NCBI GenBank assembly: GCA_022795575.1
Contig: JAAWGY010000112.1
Coordinates: 1 to 7,209, forward strand
Direction of reading: 5' to 3'
DNA: 7,209 nt
From: Angelakisella sp.
Lineage (GTDB): Bacteria > Bacillota > Clostridia > Oscillospirales > Ruminococcaceae
The translations under genes were made by a program, and so were the position numbers. The notes under the pieces were generated by a model. It ran no database searches, had not been told where the DNA came from, and saw only the letters and a list, made by a program, of their open reading frames with translations. Shown here piece by piece: positions 1-7,043 of the stretch. Each line of letters opens with the position of its first letter. The stretch's first letter is position 1.

Positions 1-9
1 GACCGCAGT

Positions 10-161
10 CGACGGAGAGGTTCCCCCCGCAGGGGCCGTCCCCCAAAGGGCTGCGCCAGCAGCCCCCACGGCCAACCGCCGAAGGCGGCTCTTAGGCCGT
101 GCCTCCCCTGAAAGGGGAGGTGTCGCCCGCAGGCGACGGAGGGGTTCCCCCGCAGGGGCCG
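10..161. repeat. Chain of short palindromes with a partly duplicated unit
   Basis: At least five hairpins follow each other closely. GGGCTGC/GCAGCCC pairs at 48-54 and 59-65. CACGGCC/GGCCGTG pairs at 67-73 and 95-101 and encloses CCGCC/GGCGG at 76-80 and 84-88. CCTCCCCT/AGGGGAGG pairs at 102-109 and 113-120. GTCGCC/GGCGAC pairs at 122-127 and 132-137. CCCC/GGGG pairs at 148-151 and 155-158. The segment 134-161 (starting CGACGGAGGGGTT) is nearly the same as 10-38 (starting CGACGGAGAGGTT), so a unit is present about twice in the same orientation, and the first copy is cut by the window edge or is degenerate. The style fits REP- or MITE-like dispersed intergenic elements of GC-rich Clostridia. 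That this one is dispersed in the genome is an inference I cannot test here. Confidence 0.7.
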
Positions 162-206
162 CTCCCCTCGGCCACAAGCCCCGACATTCCGATAGCCGTC
201 CTGGGG

Positions 207-279
207 AGTTTCGCTCCTGCGGGAGCGACCAGGGCGCTGCCCTGGACCTGCAAGCCTTTGAAAAGGCTTGACCGAAACT
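207..279. repeat. Cloverleaf-like element with inverted terminal repeats
   Basis: The ends AGTTTCG (207-213) and CGAAACT (273-279) are perfect inverted repeats. Between them lie three perfect hairpins: TCGCTCC/GGAGCGA (211-217 and 222-228), CCAGGG/CCCTGG (229-234 and 240-245) and CAAGCCTTT/AAAGGCTTG (251-259 and 262-270). The first hairpin shares three bases with the left terminal repeat, so the full outer stem and the full first hairpin cannot form at once. Folded, the element would be a four-armed structure about 73 nt long. It is not a tRNA: there is no proper anticodon arm, no GTTC-type T-loop and no CCA-like end. A non-autonomous palindromic repeat is the best reading. A structured leader RNA for mreC is possible but less likely. 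Confidence 0.65.
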
Positions 280-327
280 TTTGCGGCCTGCGGCGCTGTG
301 GCGGCAGGCGGCTGCGTTTTTTACCCC

Positions 328-337
328 AAAAGGAGGT
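328..337 (+). promoter_or_regulatory. Strong SD of mreC, decides the start
   Basis: AAAAGGAGGT is an almost complete match to the anti-SD of 16S rRNA. Its AGGAGG core ends at 336, and eight bases separate it from the ATC codon at 345, which is the ideal distance. The in-frame GTG at 336-338 overlaps the SD itself and so cannot be served by it. The next in-frame ATG lies at 444-446, beyond the membrane segment. The SD therefore points to initiation at 345 with a non-standard codon. Confidence 0.8.
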
Positions 338-344
338 GGCCGCC

Positions 345-1268
345 ATCAAAGAATTTTTCAAAACAACCCGGTTCCGGGTGCTCTTGGTGGTGGGTGCCCT
401 GCTCTTCGCCTTCCTGCTCCGGGCCATCTATACCGGCGGACTCATGCCCCTCCTCTCCAGCGCGGGGGGGATTCTTGTGGTGCCGCTAAACAGCCTCAGC
501 GCCGCCGCCGGCAACGCCATCCAGGAGCGCTTCGGCCCCTTCCTCAACGCCGGCCGCGTCCACGACGAAAACCTCGCCCTCCGGGCCGAAATCCAGGACC
601 TCAAAGAGCAGCTCATCGACTACGAAGCCGTCAAGATGGAAAACGAGCAGTTCCGGGAGCTGCTGGAGATTAAGGAGCGCAACTCCGACCTGATCTTTGA
701 ACCCGCCACCGTGGTCGGCCGTACCCCCGATGACTGGTTCGGCTCCTTTACCATCGATGTGGGTACCTACCACGGCGTCGGCCTCCGCTGCCCCGTCATC
801 ACCAGCGAGGGCCTGGTGGGTATCGTCACCGAGGTGGGCCACGGCTACTCCAAGGTCCAAACCATCCTGGATGCCTCGGTCAACATCGGCGGCGTGGATA
901 TCCATACCCTGGATACCGGTATCATCACCGGCTCCATCCCCCTCTCCCAGGAGGGGAAGTGTAAGCTGGGCTTCCTCCCCCGGGAAAGCGGCGCCATCCC
1001 CGGGGATACCATCGTTACCTCCGGCACCGGCGGCCTGCTGCCCCGGGGCCTGATTATCGGGGAGATTGAGTCGGTGGAGATGGAAACCACCGGCCTCTCC
1101 CTCTATGGGGTAGTTACCCCTGCCGCCGATATCCTGGGGGCAAAGCAGGTCTTTGTCATCACCGATTTTGGCGGCAAGGACGAGGAAAACGCCCTTATGG
1201 TCCAGGGCGCCCCCCAGCCGGAAGAGCAGACGCCGGAGGCGGGCCCGGACGGGCAGGGGGAGGAGTAA
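345..1268 (+). CDS. mreC: Rod shape-determining protein MreC, apparent ATC start
   Basis: MreC is the periplasm-side (here extracytoplasmic) scaffold of the elongation complex. It links MreB and MreD to PBP2 and activates RodA-PBP2 wall synthesis. From position 345 the product is 307 residues, the usual family length. It starts KEFFKTTRFR, then has one membrane segment at about 12-28, a coiled coil at about 71-112 (rich in E, L, K and Q, with ENLALRAEIQDLKEQL), and the MreC beta-barrel region from about 117 to 275 with typical stretches such as VGRTPDDWF and PVITSEGLVGIV. The last 30 or so residues are an acidic, proline-rich tail that is probably disordered. The start is odd: the well-placed codon is ATC, not ATG. 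An open frame continues upstream to a GTG at 99, but that part is repeat DNA. The gene is first of three cell-wall genes, and its stop lies 5 bp before mreD, whose SD overlaps its end. Family assignment is firm; the start codon is an inference. Confidence 0.9.
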   Translation: MKEFFKTTRFRVLLVVGALLFAFLLRAIYTGGLMPLLSSAGGILVVPLNSLSAAAGNAIQERFGPFLNAGRVHDENLALRAEIQDLKEQLIDYEAVKMENEQFRELLEIKERNSDLIFEPATVVGRTPDDWFGSFTIDVGTYHGVGLRCPVITSEGLVGIVTEVGHGYSKVQTILDASVNIGGVDIHTLDTGIITGSIPLSQEGKCKLGFLPRESGAIPGDTIVTSGTGGLLPRGLIIGEIESVEMETTGLSLYGVVTPAADILGAKQVFVITDFGGKDEENALMVQGAPQPEEQTPEAGPDGQGEE

Positions 1269-1273
1269 CGGCT

Positions 1274-1798
1274 ATGGCAAAAACCCGTTTTGTGGCGCTT
1301 AAATTTGCGGTATACGCCGCCGTCGCCCTGCTGCTGACGGTGGTGCAGAACACCCCGGGGCTGCTGCTCATCGGCAGTGCCAAGCCGATGCTTACCGCCG
1401 CCTTCGCCATTGCGGTGGCGATGTTTGAGGGGGAGCTTGCAGGGGCCTTTGCAGGGGCCTTTGGGGGGTTTTTGTGCGATCTCTTTTCCTATTACCGGTT
1501 CGGCTATTACGCCCTGATGCTCTTTATCTGCTGCCTCATGGTGGGGCTTTTGGTCCAGGGGTATATGCGGCCGGTGGTGATGAACTGCTGCCTCTTCACC
1601 TTCCTGGCCATGCTGGCGGCCCAGGGGGTGGCTTTTTTCTTCCTCTTTCTCATCCGCGGCTACGAGGGGACCAACATCCTCTTCCTCTCCCGGATGCTCC
1701 CCCTCTGCATCTACACGGCAGCAGCCGCGGTGCCCGCCTTTTTGGCGGTGCGGTGGCTCCACCAGCGCTTCCAACGGCTGATCTATCCGGCGGAATAG
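1274..1798 (+). CDS. mreD: Rod shape-determining membrane protein MreD
   Basis: MreD is a small integral membrane protein of the Rod complex that partners MreC. This product has 174 residues, normal for the family, and is almost wholly hydrophobic. Likely membrane segments lie at about 8-33, 38-50, 54-73, 77-96, 102-128 and 139-162. MreD proteins vary greatly in sequence, so the call rests on size, membrane pattern, the FGGFLCDLFSYYRFGYYAL region (a conserved loop of the family, small residues then a D and a G-Y pair) and its place between mreC and the PBP2 gene. The ATG at 1274 has a GAGGAG SD at 1260-1265 that lies inside the last codons of mreC, a sign of translational coupling. It ends with TAG, 40 bp before the next gene. 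Confidence 0.88.
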   Translation: MAKTRFVALKFAVYAAVALLLTVVQNTPGLLLIGSAKPMLTAAFAIAVAMFEGELAGAFAGAFGGFLCDLFSYYRFGYYALMLFICCLMVGLLVQGYMRPVVMNCCLFTFLAMLAAQGVAFFFLFLIRGYEGTNILFLSRMLPLCIYTAAAAVPAFLAVRWLHQRFQRLIYPAE

Positions 1799-1838
1799 GG
1801 CGCCGCCCCCTTGCCGGGATTCCCACAGGGAGGTATCC

Positions 1839-3956
1839 ATGAACCCAAAAGAAGAACGCTTTCGGTTTTTTCTCACCGGCGCCGTCGTCGCCCTGATCCT
1901 CTTCGCCTTTGTCTACCAGCTGGTCTTTATCCAGATCACCCAGGGGGAGGCCTACAAGCGCAAGGTGACACAGGGGTACACCCGTACCCAAACCGTCACC
2001 GCCGCCCGGGGGGAGATCGTCGACCGCTACGGGAGGTCCTTTGCCACCAACCGCATCAGCCTGGACATCATTCTGGACCAGGCCTACCTCCCCGCAGGGC
2101 AGGAAAACCAGGTGATCTACGAGCTGATCCAGCTGCTGGAAAGCCTGGGCCAGGGCTGGACCGACAACCTCCCCGTCAGCGAGCCTGTCCTGGGCGCCGA
2201 CGGCCAGTACCACTACTCCTTCCTCCCGGACCGGGAAAGCCAGGTTGCCCGGCTGAAAAGCGACCTCCATGTGGAGGCCTACGCCACCGCCGACGACTGT
2301 ATGTGGCGGCTCTGCGCCCCGTCCTACTACGACCTGGGCCACAGCGCCGATGAGGAGGAGGAAAAGCGCCACCCCCGCCCCTGGGCCGACGACCCCGCCG
2401 CCCAGCGCAAGCTGGCGGGGGTTCGGTACGAGATGGCCCAGCAGGACTTTAGCTATAAAAACAACTACATCTTTGCCACCGACGTCAGCAATACCGTGGC
2501 CACCAACGTCCAGGAGCGGCGGTACGCCCTCCCCGGGGTGGACGTGGTGCAAAGCACCGTCCGGGAGTTTTCCAACGGCACCCTGGCCCCCCACATCATC
2601 GGCATCACCGGCCCCCTTTACCGGGAGGATATGGAGGCGCTGAAGGAGCAGGGCCTGTGGTGGAGCGAGGACAACCAGCAGGGCTACCGGGCCAGCGACG
2701 TCATCGGCCGCAGCGGCATCGAGTCCGCCTACGAAAGCGTGCTCCGGGGCAGCAACGGGGAGCGGCGGATCACCATCAACGCCCAGCACCAGGTGGTGGA
2801 TGTCACCGAGACGGTCCCCCCCACCCCCGGCGGAACGGTGGTGCTCACCCTGGACCAGGACCTGCAAAAGGTGGCCCAGGACGCCTTGGCCGACCAGATC
2901 GCCCTGCTGCAAAAAAACACCACCATCAACGAGGGCAAGGACGCCAGCGCCGGGGCCGCCGTCTGTGTTGCGGTAAAGACCGGGGAGGTGCTGGCCGCCG
3001 CCACCTTCCCCAGCTACGATAACAGCAGCTACTACCAGGACTACGCCCGGCTCTCCCAGCAAAAGCCGGAGCCCTACCTTAACCGGGCCACCATGGGGCT
3101 CTACCGCCCCGGCTCCACCTACAAGCCCTGTGTTGCCACCGCCGGCCTTGCGGAGGGGGTGGTGGGGGAGACCGAAACGGTGCTCTGCACCGGCGTTTAC
3201 ACCCGGCTGGATCCCTTCCTCCCCCGGTGCCTCTACGTCAACGGCAACATCGACGTCCGCCACGCCCTACAGGTTTCCTGCAACGTCTTTTTTTACGAAA
3301 CCGGCTGGCGGCTGGGCATCGACCTGCAAAACGAGTACGCCGCCCACTTTGGCCTGGGGGATTACACCGGCATCGAGATTGGCGAGGCCAAGGGCCAGCG
3401 CTCCAGCCGTGAGACCCGGGAGGCGGTGGGGGATACCTGGAACAACGGCGACATCATCCAGTCGGCCATCGGCCAGCTGGACCACGGCTTTACCCCCATC
3501 CAGCTGGCCAGCTATACCGCCACCCTGGCCAGCGACGGCCAGCGGATGCAGCTGCACCTGGTAAAATCGGTAAACGGTTACGGCTCCGGGGCGGTGGAGG
3601 TAAAGACCGAGCCCAAGGTGGTGGACCAGGTCCCGGCCAGCCCGGAGGTCTTCCAGGTGGTGCGGGAGGGGATGATTGCCGCCAGCCAGCCCGGGGGCAC
3701 CTCTGCCCAAAGCTGGATAGACTTCCCCATGACGGTGGCCTCCAAAACCGGCACGCCGGAATCGCTGGACAACCTCACCTCCACCTACATCTGCTATATG
3801 CCGGCGGAGGACCCGGAGATCGCCATCGCGGTGGTCATCGAGGACGGCGGCCAGGGCTACACCGGCGCGCCGGTGGCCCGCAAGATCGCGGACCAGTACT
3901 TCTTCGGCGGCATCCGCACCGAAACGGTGACGCCCCCGGGGGTGCTGCTGCCCTGA
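1839..3956 (+). CDS. mrdA: Class B penicillin-binding protein 2 (elongasome transpeptidase)
   Basis: This is the D,D-transpeptidase that cross-links peptidoglycan together with RodA during cell elongation, and a target of beta-lactams. It has 705 residues, longer than the roughly 630 of E. coli PBP2. After a short cytoplasmic end comes one membrane anchor at about 9-31. The pedestal (dimer) domain follows, with the class B signature RGEIVDRYGR at 57-66. The transpeptidase domain begins near 335 (VLTLDQDLQ) and shows all three active-site motifs: S426-T-Y-K429 with the nucleophile S426, S480-C-N482, and K636-T-G-T639. The extra length lies in the pedestal domain, including an acidic run D171-E175. 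The start ATG has SD AGGGAGGT at 1827-1834. A SpoVD- or PBP2b-like role cannot be fully excluded, but there is no C-terminal PASTA domain and the mreCD neighbours favour PBP2. No rodA is seen in the window. Confidence 0.92.
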   Translation: MNPKEERFRFFLTGAVVALILFAFVYQLVFIQITQGEAYKRKVTQGYTRTQTVTAARGEIVDRYGRSFATNRISLDIILDQAYLPAGQENQVIYELIQLLESLGQGWTDNLPVSEPVLGADGQYHYSFLPDRESQVARLKSDLHVEAYATADDCMWRLCAPSYYDLGHSADEEEEKRHPRPWADDPAAQRKLAGVRYEMAQQDFSYKNNYIFATDVSNTVATNVQERRYALPGVDVVQSTVREFSNGTLAPHIIGITGPLYREDMEALKEQGLWWSEDNQQGYRASDVIGRSGIESAYESVLRGSNGERRITINAQHQVVDVTETVPPTPGGTVVLTLDQDLQKVAQDALADQIALLQKNTTINEGKDASAGAAVCVAVKTGEVLAAATFPSYDNSSYYQDYARLSQQKPEPYLNRATMGLYRPGSTYKPCVATAGLAEGVVGETETVLCTGVYTRLDPFLPRCLYVNGNIDVRHALQVSCNVFFYETGWRLGIDLQNEYAAHFGLGDYTGIEIGEAKGQRSSRETREAVGDTWNNGDIIQSAIGQLDHGFTPIQLASYTATLASDGQRMQLHLVKSVNGYGSGAVEVKTEPKVVDQVPASPEVFQVVREGMIAASQPGGTSAQSWIDFPMTVASKTGTPESLDNLTSTYICYMPAEDPEIAIAVVIEDGGQGYTGAPVARKIADQYFFGGIRTETVTPPGVLLP

Positions 3957-3974
3957 ATTGCGGTCCCCTCCCCG

Positions 3975-4003
3975 TTGTCTTTTCCCTGTCCCCATGGTAA
4001 AAT
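3975..4003 (+). promoter_or_regulatory. Predicted sigma-A promoter of lepA
   Basis: A -35 box TTGTCT (3975-3980, 4 of 6 matches) is followed after exactly 17 bp by a -10 box TAAAAT (3998-4003, 5 of 6 matches). A TG pair one base before the -10 box (3995-3996) makes it an extended -10. Transcription would begin near 4010, about 35 bases before the lepA ATG. It lies in the 88-bp gap after mrdA, where I see no terminator, so lepA may be read both from this promoter and by read-through from the wall operon. Confidence 0.65.
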
Positions 4004-4044
4004 AGCTAACATCACACCCCACCCTGCCCAAAGGAGGCCCGCTT

Positions 4045-5853
4045 ATGTCCTTTCCAAAGGAGAATATCCGCAACTTCTGCATCATCGCCCATATCGACCA
4101 CGGAAAAAGCACCCTGGCCGACCGTATTTTAGAGGCCACCGCCTCGGTTTCCCAGCGGGAAATGGAGGCCCAAATCTTAGATAATATGGAGCTGGAAAAG
4201 GAACGGGGCATCACCATCAAGGCCCGGGCGGTGCGTCTTTATTACGACGGGGATAACGGGCAGCGGTACCAGTTTAACCTTATCGATACCCCCGGCCACG
4301 TGGACTTTGGCTACGAGGTCAGCCGCTCCCTGGCCGCCTGCGAGGGGGCCGTGCTGGTGGTGGACGCCAGCCAGGGCATCGAGGCCCAAACCCTGGCCAA
4401 CACCTACCTGGCGGTGGACCACGGCCTGGAGGTGGTGCCGGTGATCAACAAAATCGACCTCCCCGCCGCGGACCCGGACCGGGTGGCCCACGAGGTGGAG
4501 GACATCATCGGCATCCCCGCCCTGGACGCCCCCCGCATCTCGGCCAAAAACGGCCTGAACATCCACGACGTGCTGGAGCGGATCGTCAGCGACATCCCCG
4601 CCCCCAAGGGGGAGGACGCAAAGCCCCTGAAGGCGCTGATCTTTGACTCCCTCTACGACCCCTACAAGGGGGTAATCGTCTACGTCCGGGTGATGGAGGG
4701 CTCGGTAAAGCCGGGGATGACCATCCGGATGATGGCCACCGGGGCGGAGTTTGGGGTGGTGGAGGTGGGCTCCATGGGGGCTACCTCCCTGAACCCCCTG
4801 CCGGAGCTTTCCGCCGGGGAGGTGGGGTACATCACCGCCTCCATCAAAACGGTGCAGGATACCCGGGTGGGGGATACCGTCACCGGGGCGGAAACCCCCA
4901 CCCCGGAGGCGCTGCCCGGCTACCGCCGGGTAAACCCCATGGTCTTCTGCGGCATCTACCCCGCCGACGGGGCCCGGTACCCCGACCTGCGGGAGGCCCT
5001 GGAAAAGCTCCAGCTCAACGACGCCGCCCTCTCCTTTGAGCCGGAGACCTCGGTGGCCCTGGGCTTCGGCTTCCGGTGCGGCTTTTTGGGGCTGCTGCAT
5101 ATGGAGATCATCCAGGAGCGGCTGGAGCGGGAGTACAACCTGGACCTGATCACCACCGCCCCCAGCGTGGTCTACCGCCTCACCCTCACCAACGGCGAGG
5201 TCCGCCGCATCGATAACCCCACCAACTACCCGGACCCGGCCACCATCGCCGGGGCGGAGGAGCCCTTTGTCAAGGCCAGCATCTTCACCCCCAGCGAGTT
5301 TATCGGCACCATCATGGACCTTTGCCAGGGGCGGCGGGGGGTGTACAAGGACACCAAGTACCTGGATACCGACCGGGTGGAGCTCCACTACGACCTGCCC
5401 CTGGCCGAGATCATCTACGATTTCTTCGACGCCCTAAAGTCCCGCACCCGGGGCTACGCCAGCTTTGACTACGAGCTTTCCGACTACCGGGAGAGCCGCC
5501 TGGTGAAGCTGGACATCCTCCTCAACGGGGAGATGGTGGACGCCCTCTCCTTTATCGTCTTTGCCGATAACGCCTACCCCCGGGCCCGGCGGATGGCGGA
5601 AAAGCTGAAGGAGCACATCCCCCGCCAGCTCTTCGAGGTGCCCATCCAGGCGGCGGTGGGGGGCAAGATCATCGCCCGGGAGACGGTAAAGGCCATGCGC
5701 AAGGATGTCCTTGCCAAGTGCTACGGCGGCGACATCACCCGGAAGAAGAAGCTGCTGGAAAAGCAGAAGGAGGGAAAGAAGCGGATGCGCCAGCTGGGCA
5801 CGGTGGAGGTGCCCCAGGAGGCGTTTATGGCGGTGCTCAAGCTGGATGATTAG
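4045..5853 (+). CDS. lepA: Elongation factor 4 (LepA), ribosome-associated GTPase
   Basis: LepA is a translation-factor GTPase that binds the ribosome and has been linked to back-translocation, to initiation and to 30S assembly. The product has 602 residues, full family length. The GTPase domain shows G1 AHIDHGKS at 15-22, the switch I region ERGITIKA at 53-60, G3 DTPGH at 81-85, G4 NKID at 135-138 and G5 SAK at 166-168. The EF-G-like beta-barrel and alpha/beta domains follow, including the RCGFLGLLHMEI stretch typical of LepA/EF-G domain III. The LepA-specific C-terminal domain ends in CYGGDITRKKKLLEKQKEGK, a lysine-rich hallmark that separates LepA from EF-G and BipA. SD AAAGGAGG lies at 4030-4037, seven bases before the ATG. 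In many Firmicutes lepA precedes hemW and hrcA; here it stands alone with its own promoter and a terminator. Confidence 0.97.
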   Translation: MSFPKENIRNFCIIAHIDHGKSTLADRILEATASVSQREMEAQILDNMELEKERGITIKARAVRLYYDGDNGQRYQFNLIDTPGHVDFGYEVSRSLAACEGAVLVVDASQGIEAQTLANTYLAVDHGLEVVPVINKIDLPAADPDRVAHEVEDIIGIPALDAPRISAKNGLNIHDVLERIVSDIPAPKGEDAKPLKALIFDSLYDPYKGVIVYVRVMEGSVKPGMTIRMMATGAEFGVVEVGSMGATSLNPLPELSAGEVGYITASIKTVQDTRVGDTVTGAETPTPEALPGYRRVNPMVFCGIYPADGARYPDLREALEKLQLNDAALSFEPETSVALGFGFRCGFLGLLHMEIIQERLEREYNLDLITTAPSVVYRLTLTNGEVRRIDNPTNYPDPATIAGAEEPFVKASIFTPSEFIGTIMDLCQGRRGVYKDTKYLDTDRVELHYDLPLAEIIYDFFDALKSRTRGYASFDYELSDYRESRLVKLDILLNGEMVDALSFIVFADNAYPRARRMAEKLKEHIPRQLFEVPIQAAVGGKIIARETVKAMRKDVLAKCYGGDITRKKKLLEKQKEGKKRMRQLGTVEVPQEAFMAVLKLDD

Positions 5854-5968
5854 CCGCCCACCCAACGCCGCCCCACCCCCCAGGGAGGACTTTGCCTCCC
5901 GCTTTGGCCGACACCTTCCCTGCTCACCCGCCCCGCCGGGAGGTCCGGCACAGGCTTTCCGCAAAAAC

Positions 5969-6014
5969 CGGCGGGCTGGCGCTCACAGATCGAGCGCCAG
6001 CCCGCCGTTTTTTT
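5969..6014. terminator. Bidirectional intrinsic terminator between lepA and the AraC gene
   Basis: A perfect 16-bp stem pairs 5969-5984 with 5992-6007 around a 7-nt loop (5985-5991). On the plus strand it is followed at once by seven T (6008-6014), which ends lepA. On the minus strand the stem is followed, after one base, by five T (complement of A at 5963-5967), which ends the convergent regulator gene. The regulator's stop codon is only 6 bp from the T-run, while lepA stops 115 bp upstream. This is a textbook shared terminator for converging genes. Confidence 0.93.
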
Positions 6015-6019
6015 GCCCG

Positions 6020-7036
6020 CTACCGGTAGCCGTGTAGCCGGTAGACCAGGGGCGTAACCCCCTCGTACTTCTTAAAGACCCGGATAAAGTAGCTGGTGTC
6101 CAGGTACCCCAGCTCCGCCGCCACCTGGCTCACCGCCGCCTCGCTCTCCCGGAGCATCTCCTTGGCCCAGGCGATCTTTTGCCGGTTGACATAGTCCACA
6201 AAGGTCTCCCCGGTGGTGCGGGAAAAGATGCGGCAGAAGTAGCTGGGGGCCAGGTGGCAGAGCTCCGCCATCTCCGCCATGGTCACGCGGTCCTGGCGGT
6301 GGCTCTCCAGGTAGCGGATGGCCGGGTAGATGGGGCTGCCGGCCAGCTCCCGCCCCGCCGCCGGGGGCTCCGGCTCCTGCCTGCCCTCCTGGCGCTGCTG
6401 CAGGTCCCCAATGTCCACCGGCGCCTGGGGGGCGCTGTGGCGCTGCCGCCCCGCCGCGGAGAGCATCCACTCGTAGGTCATGGCCTGGCTCCGCCGGTCC
6501 ATTGCCTGGCAGACGATGTACCGCACAATGGCCTCCAGCATCTCGGCAATCTCCACCACCCGCCGGTACTCCATCTTGGGGATGCGCTCGTACTTTTCCA
6601 TCAGCTCCCGGGCGGCCTCGGCGTCCTCCCGCTGTAAGGAGGTGATCTCCCCCACCAGCCGCTCCACCTTGACGTCGGCGCTGTTATCGGGAATCCGCAC
6701 CTGCCCGAACATCACCGCCCCCAGGTACCGGTCCCCCGCCACCACCGGCACCGCCACATCCACAATGCCGCAGTGGCACAGGTAGATAAAGGGGCTGTTG
6801 AGGCGCACCGCCTCCAGCCCCGCCAGGGCGTCGCACCGGAAGCACCGCTTGCGGGAGATGGGGTTTTCCCGGATGACGCTGCAAAACTCGGTGCGGCAGC
6901 TGTGGCGGGTGACAGGGGTGCCCTTGTAATCCACCGTGATGATGGCGGTGCCGGTGGTTTTGGCCAGGATGTCCTGGAGCGCCTCAAACAGGGGGATGTT
7001 GAGGATGGTTTTCAGATCGTAATCCCTGCCGCTCAC
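6020..7036 (-). CDS. AraC-family regulator with N-terminal PocR sensor domain
   Basis: The product is a predicted DNA-binding transcription factor of about 338 residues. The N-terminal part (about 8-175) matches the PocR type of ligand-sensing domain, with six cysteines at 47, 52, 65, 68, 87 and 89 in the pattern C-x4-C, C-x2-C and C-H-C; in this family such residues surround a small-molecule pocket. PocR of Salmonella responds to 1,2-propanediol, but the ligand here is unknown. A low-complexity linker rich in Q, R, P and A (about 194-236) leads to the C-terminal AraC domain with two helix-turn-helix units near 251-276 and 303-326 (SQVAAELGYLDTSYF then a KKYEG-V-TP end, typical of AraC). I chose the GTG at 7036 because the SD at 7044-7051 is seven bases away; a GTG at 7042 would be too close to it. 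The gene runs opposite to lepA, and no target operon is visible, so it is probably a locally isolated regulator. Confidence 0.88.
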   Translation of the reverse strand: MSGRDYDLKTILNIPLFEALQDILAKTTGTAIITVDYKGTPVTRHSCRTEFCSVIRENPISRKRCFRCDALAGLEAVRLNSPFIYLCHCGIVDVAVPVVAGDRYLGAVMFGQVRIPDNSADVKVERLVGEITSLQREDAEAARELMEKYERIPKMEYRRVVEIAEMLEAIVRYIVCQAMDRRSQAMTYEWMLSAAGRQRHSAPQAPVDIGDLQQRQEGRQEPEPPAAGRELAGSPIYPAIRYLESHRQDRVTMAEMAELCHLAPSYFCRIFSRTTGETFVDYVNRQKIAWAKEMLRESEAAVSQVAAELGYLDTSYFIRVFKKYEGVTPLVYRLHGYR

Positions 7037-7043
7037 CGGCACC

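Larger units (their letters stand above)
1..344. other. Non-coding, hairpin-rich region upstream of mreC
   Basis: This stretch has no credible gene. An open frame does run through it into mreC from a GTG at 99, but that GTG lies inside a palindromic repeat and has no SD. The peptide it would encode is an arginine-, proline- and glycine-rich translation of hairpins. The region holds two repeat elements, listed separately, and a T-run at 317-322. I see no convincing promoter for the mreC operon. A TTGACC resembling a -35 box sits at 268-273, but no -10 box follows at a suitable distance. The operon may therefore be read from a promoter upstream of the window, or from a promoter too weak to recognise by eye. 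Confidence 0.7.

Noticed and set aside
10..279. CRISPR array
   Set aside because: The repeated units differ, are not evenly spaced and have no spacers of constant length; the structure is a set of different palindromes.
207..279. tRNA gene, suggested by the cloverleaf shape
   Set aside because: Stem lengths and loops do not fit, and the T-loop and D-loop consensus bases and an anticodon arm are missing.
268..296. Promoter for mreC starting with TTGACC
   Set aside because: The -35-like box is inside the arm of a repeat, and 17 bp later the sequence is CGGCGC, which is not a -10 box.
1650..3263. A 537-codon open frame on the minus strand
   Set aside because: It lies fully opposite mreD and mrdA, its product is a valine-, glycine- and histidine-rich low-complexity string with no domain, and long antisense frames are expected in GC-rich genes with G/C third positions.
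3267..4220. A 317-codon minus-strand frame crossing the mrdA-lepA gap
   Set aside because: It overlaps the ends of two certain genes and the predicted promoter, and the translation looks like reverse-strand noise.
4177..5388. A 403-codon open frame on the minus strand within lepA
   Set aside because: It is the antisense shadow of lepA: composition is biased (V, G, H, D, L), no family is recognisable and there is no credible SD.
5883..5900. A first terminator for lepA (GGGAGG/CCTCCC hairpin)
   Set aside because: The stem is only six bp and is followed by GCTTTGG with no T-run; the 5969-6014 hairpin is far better.
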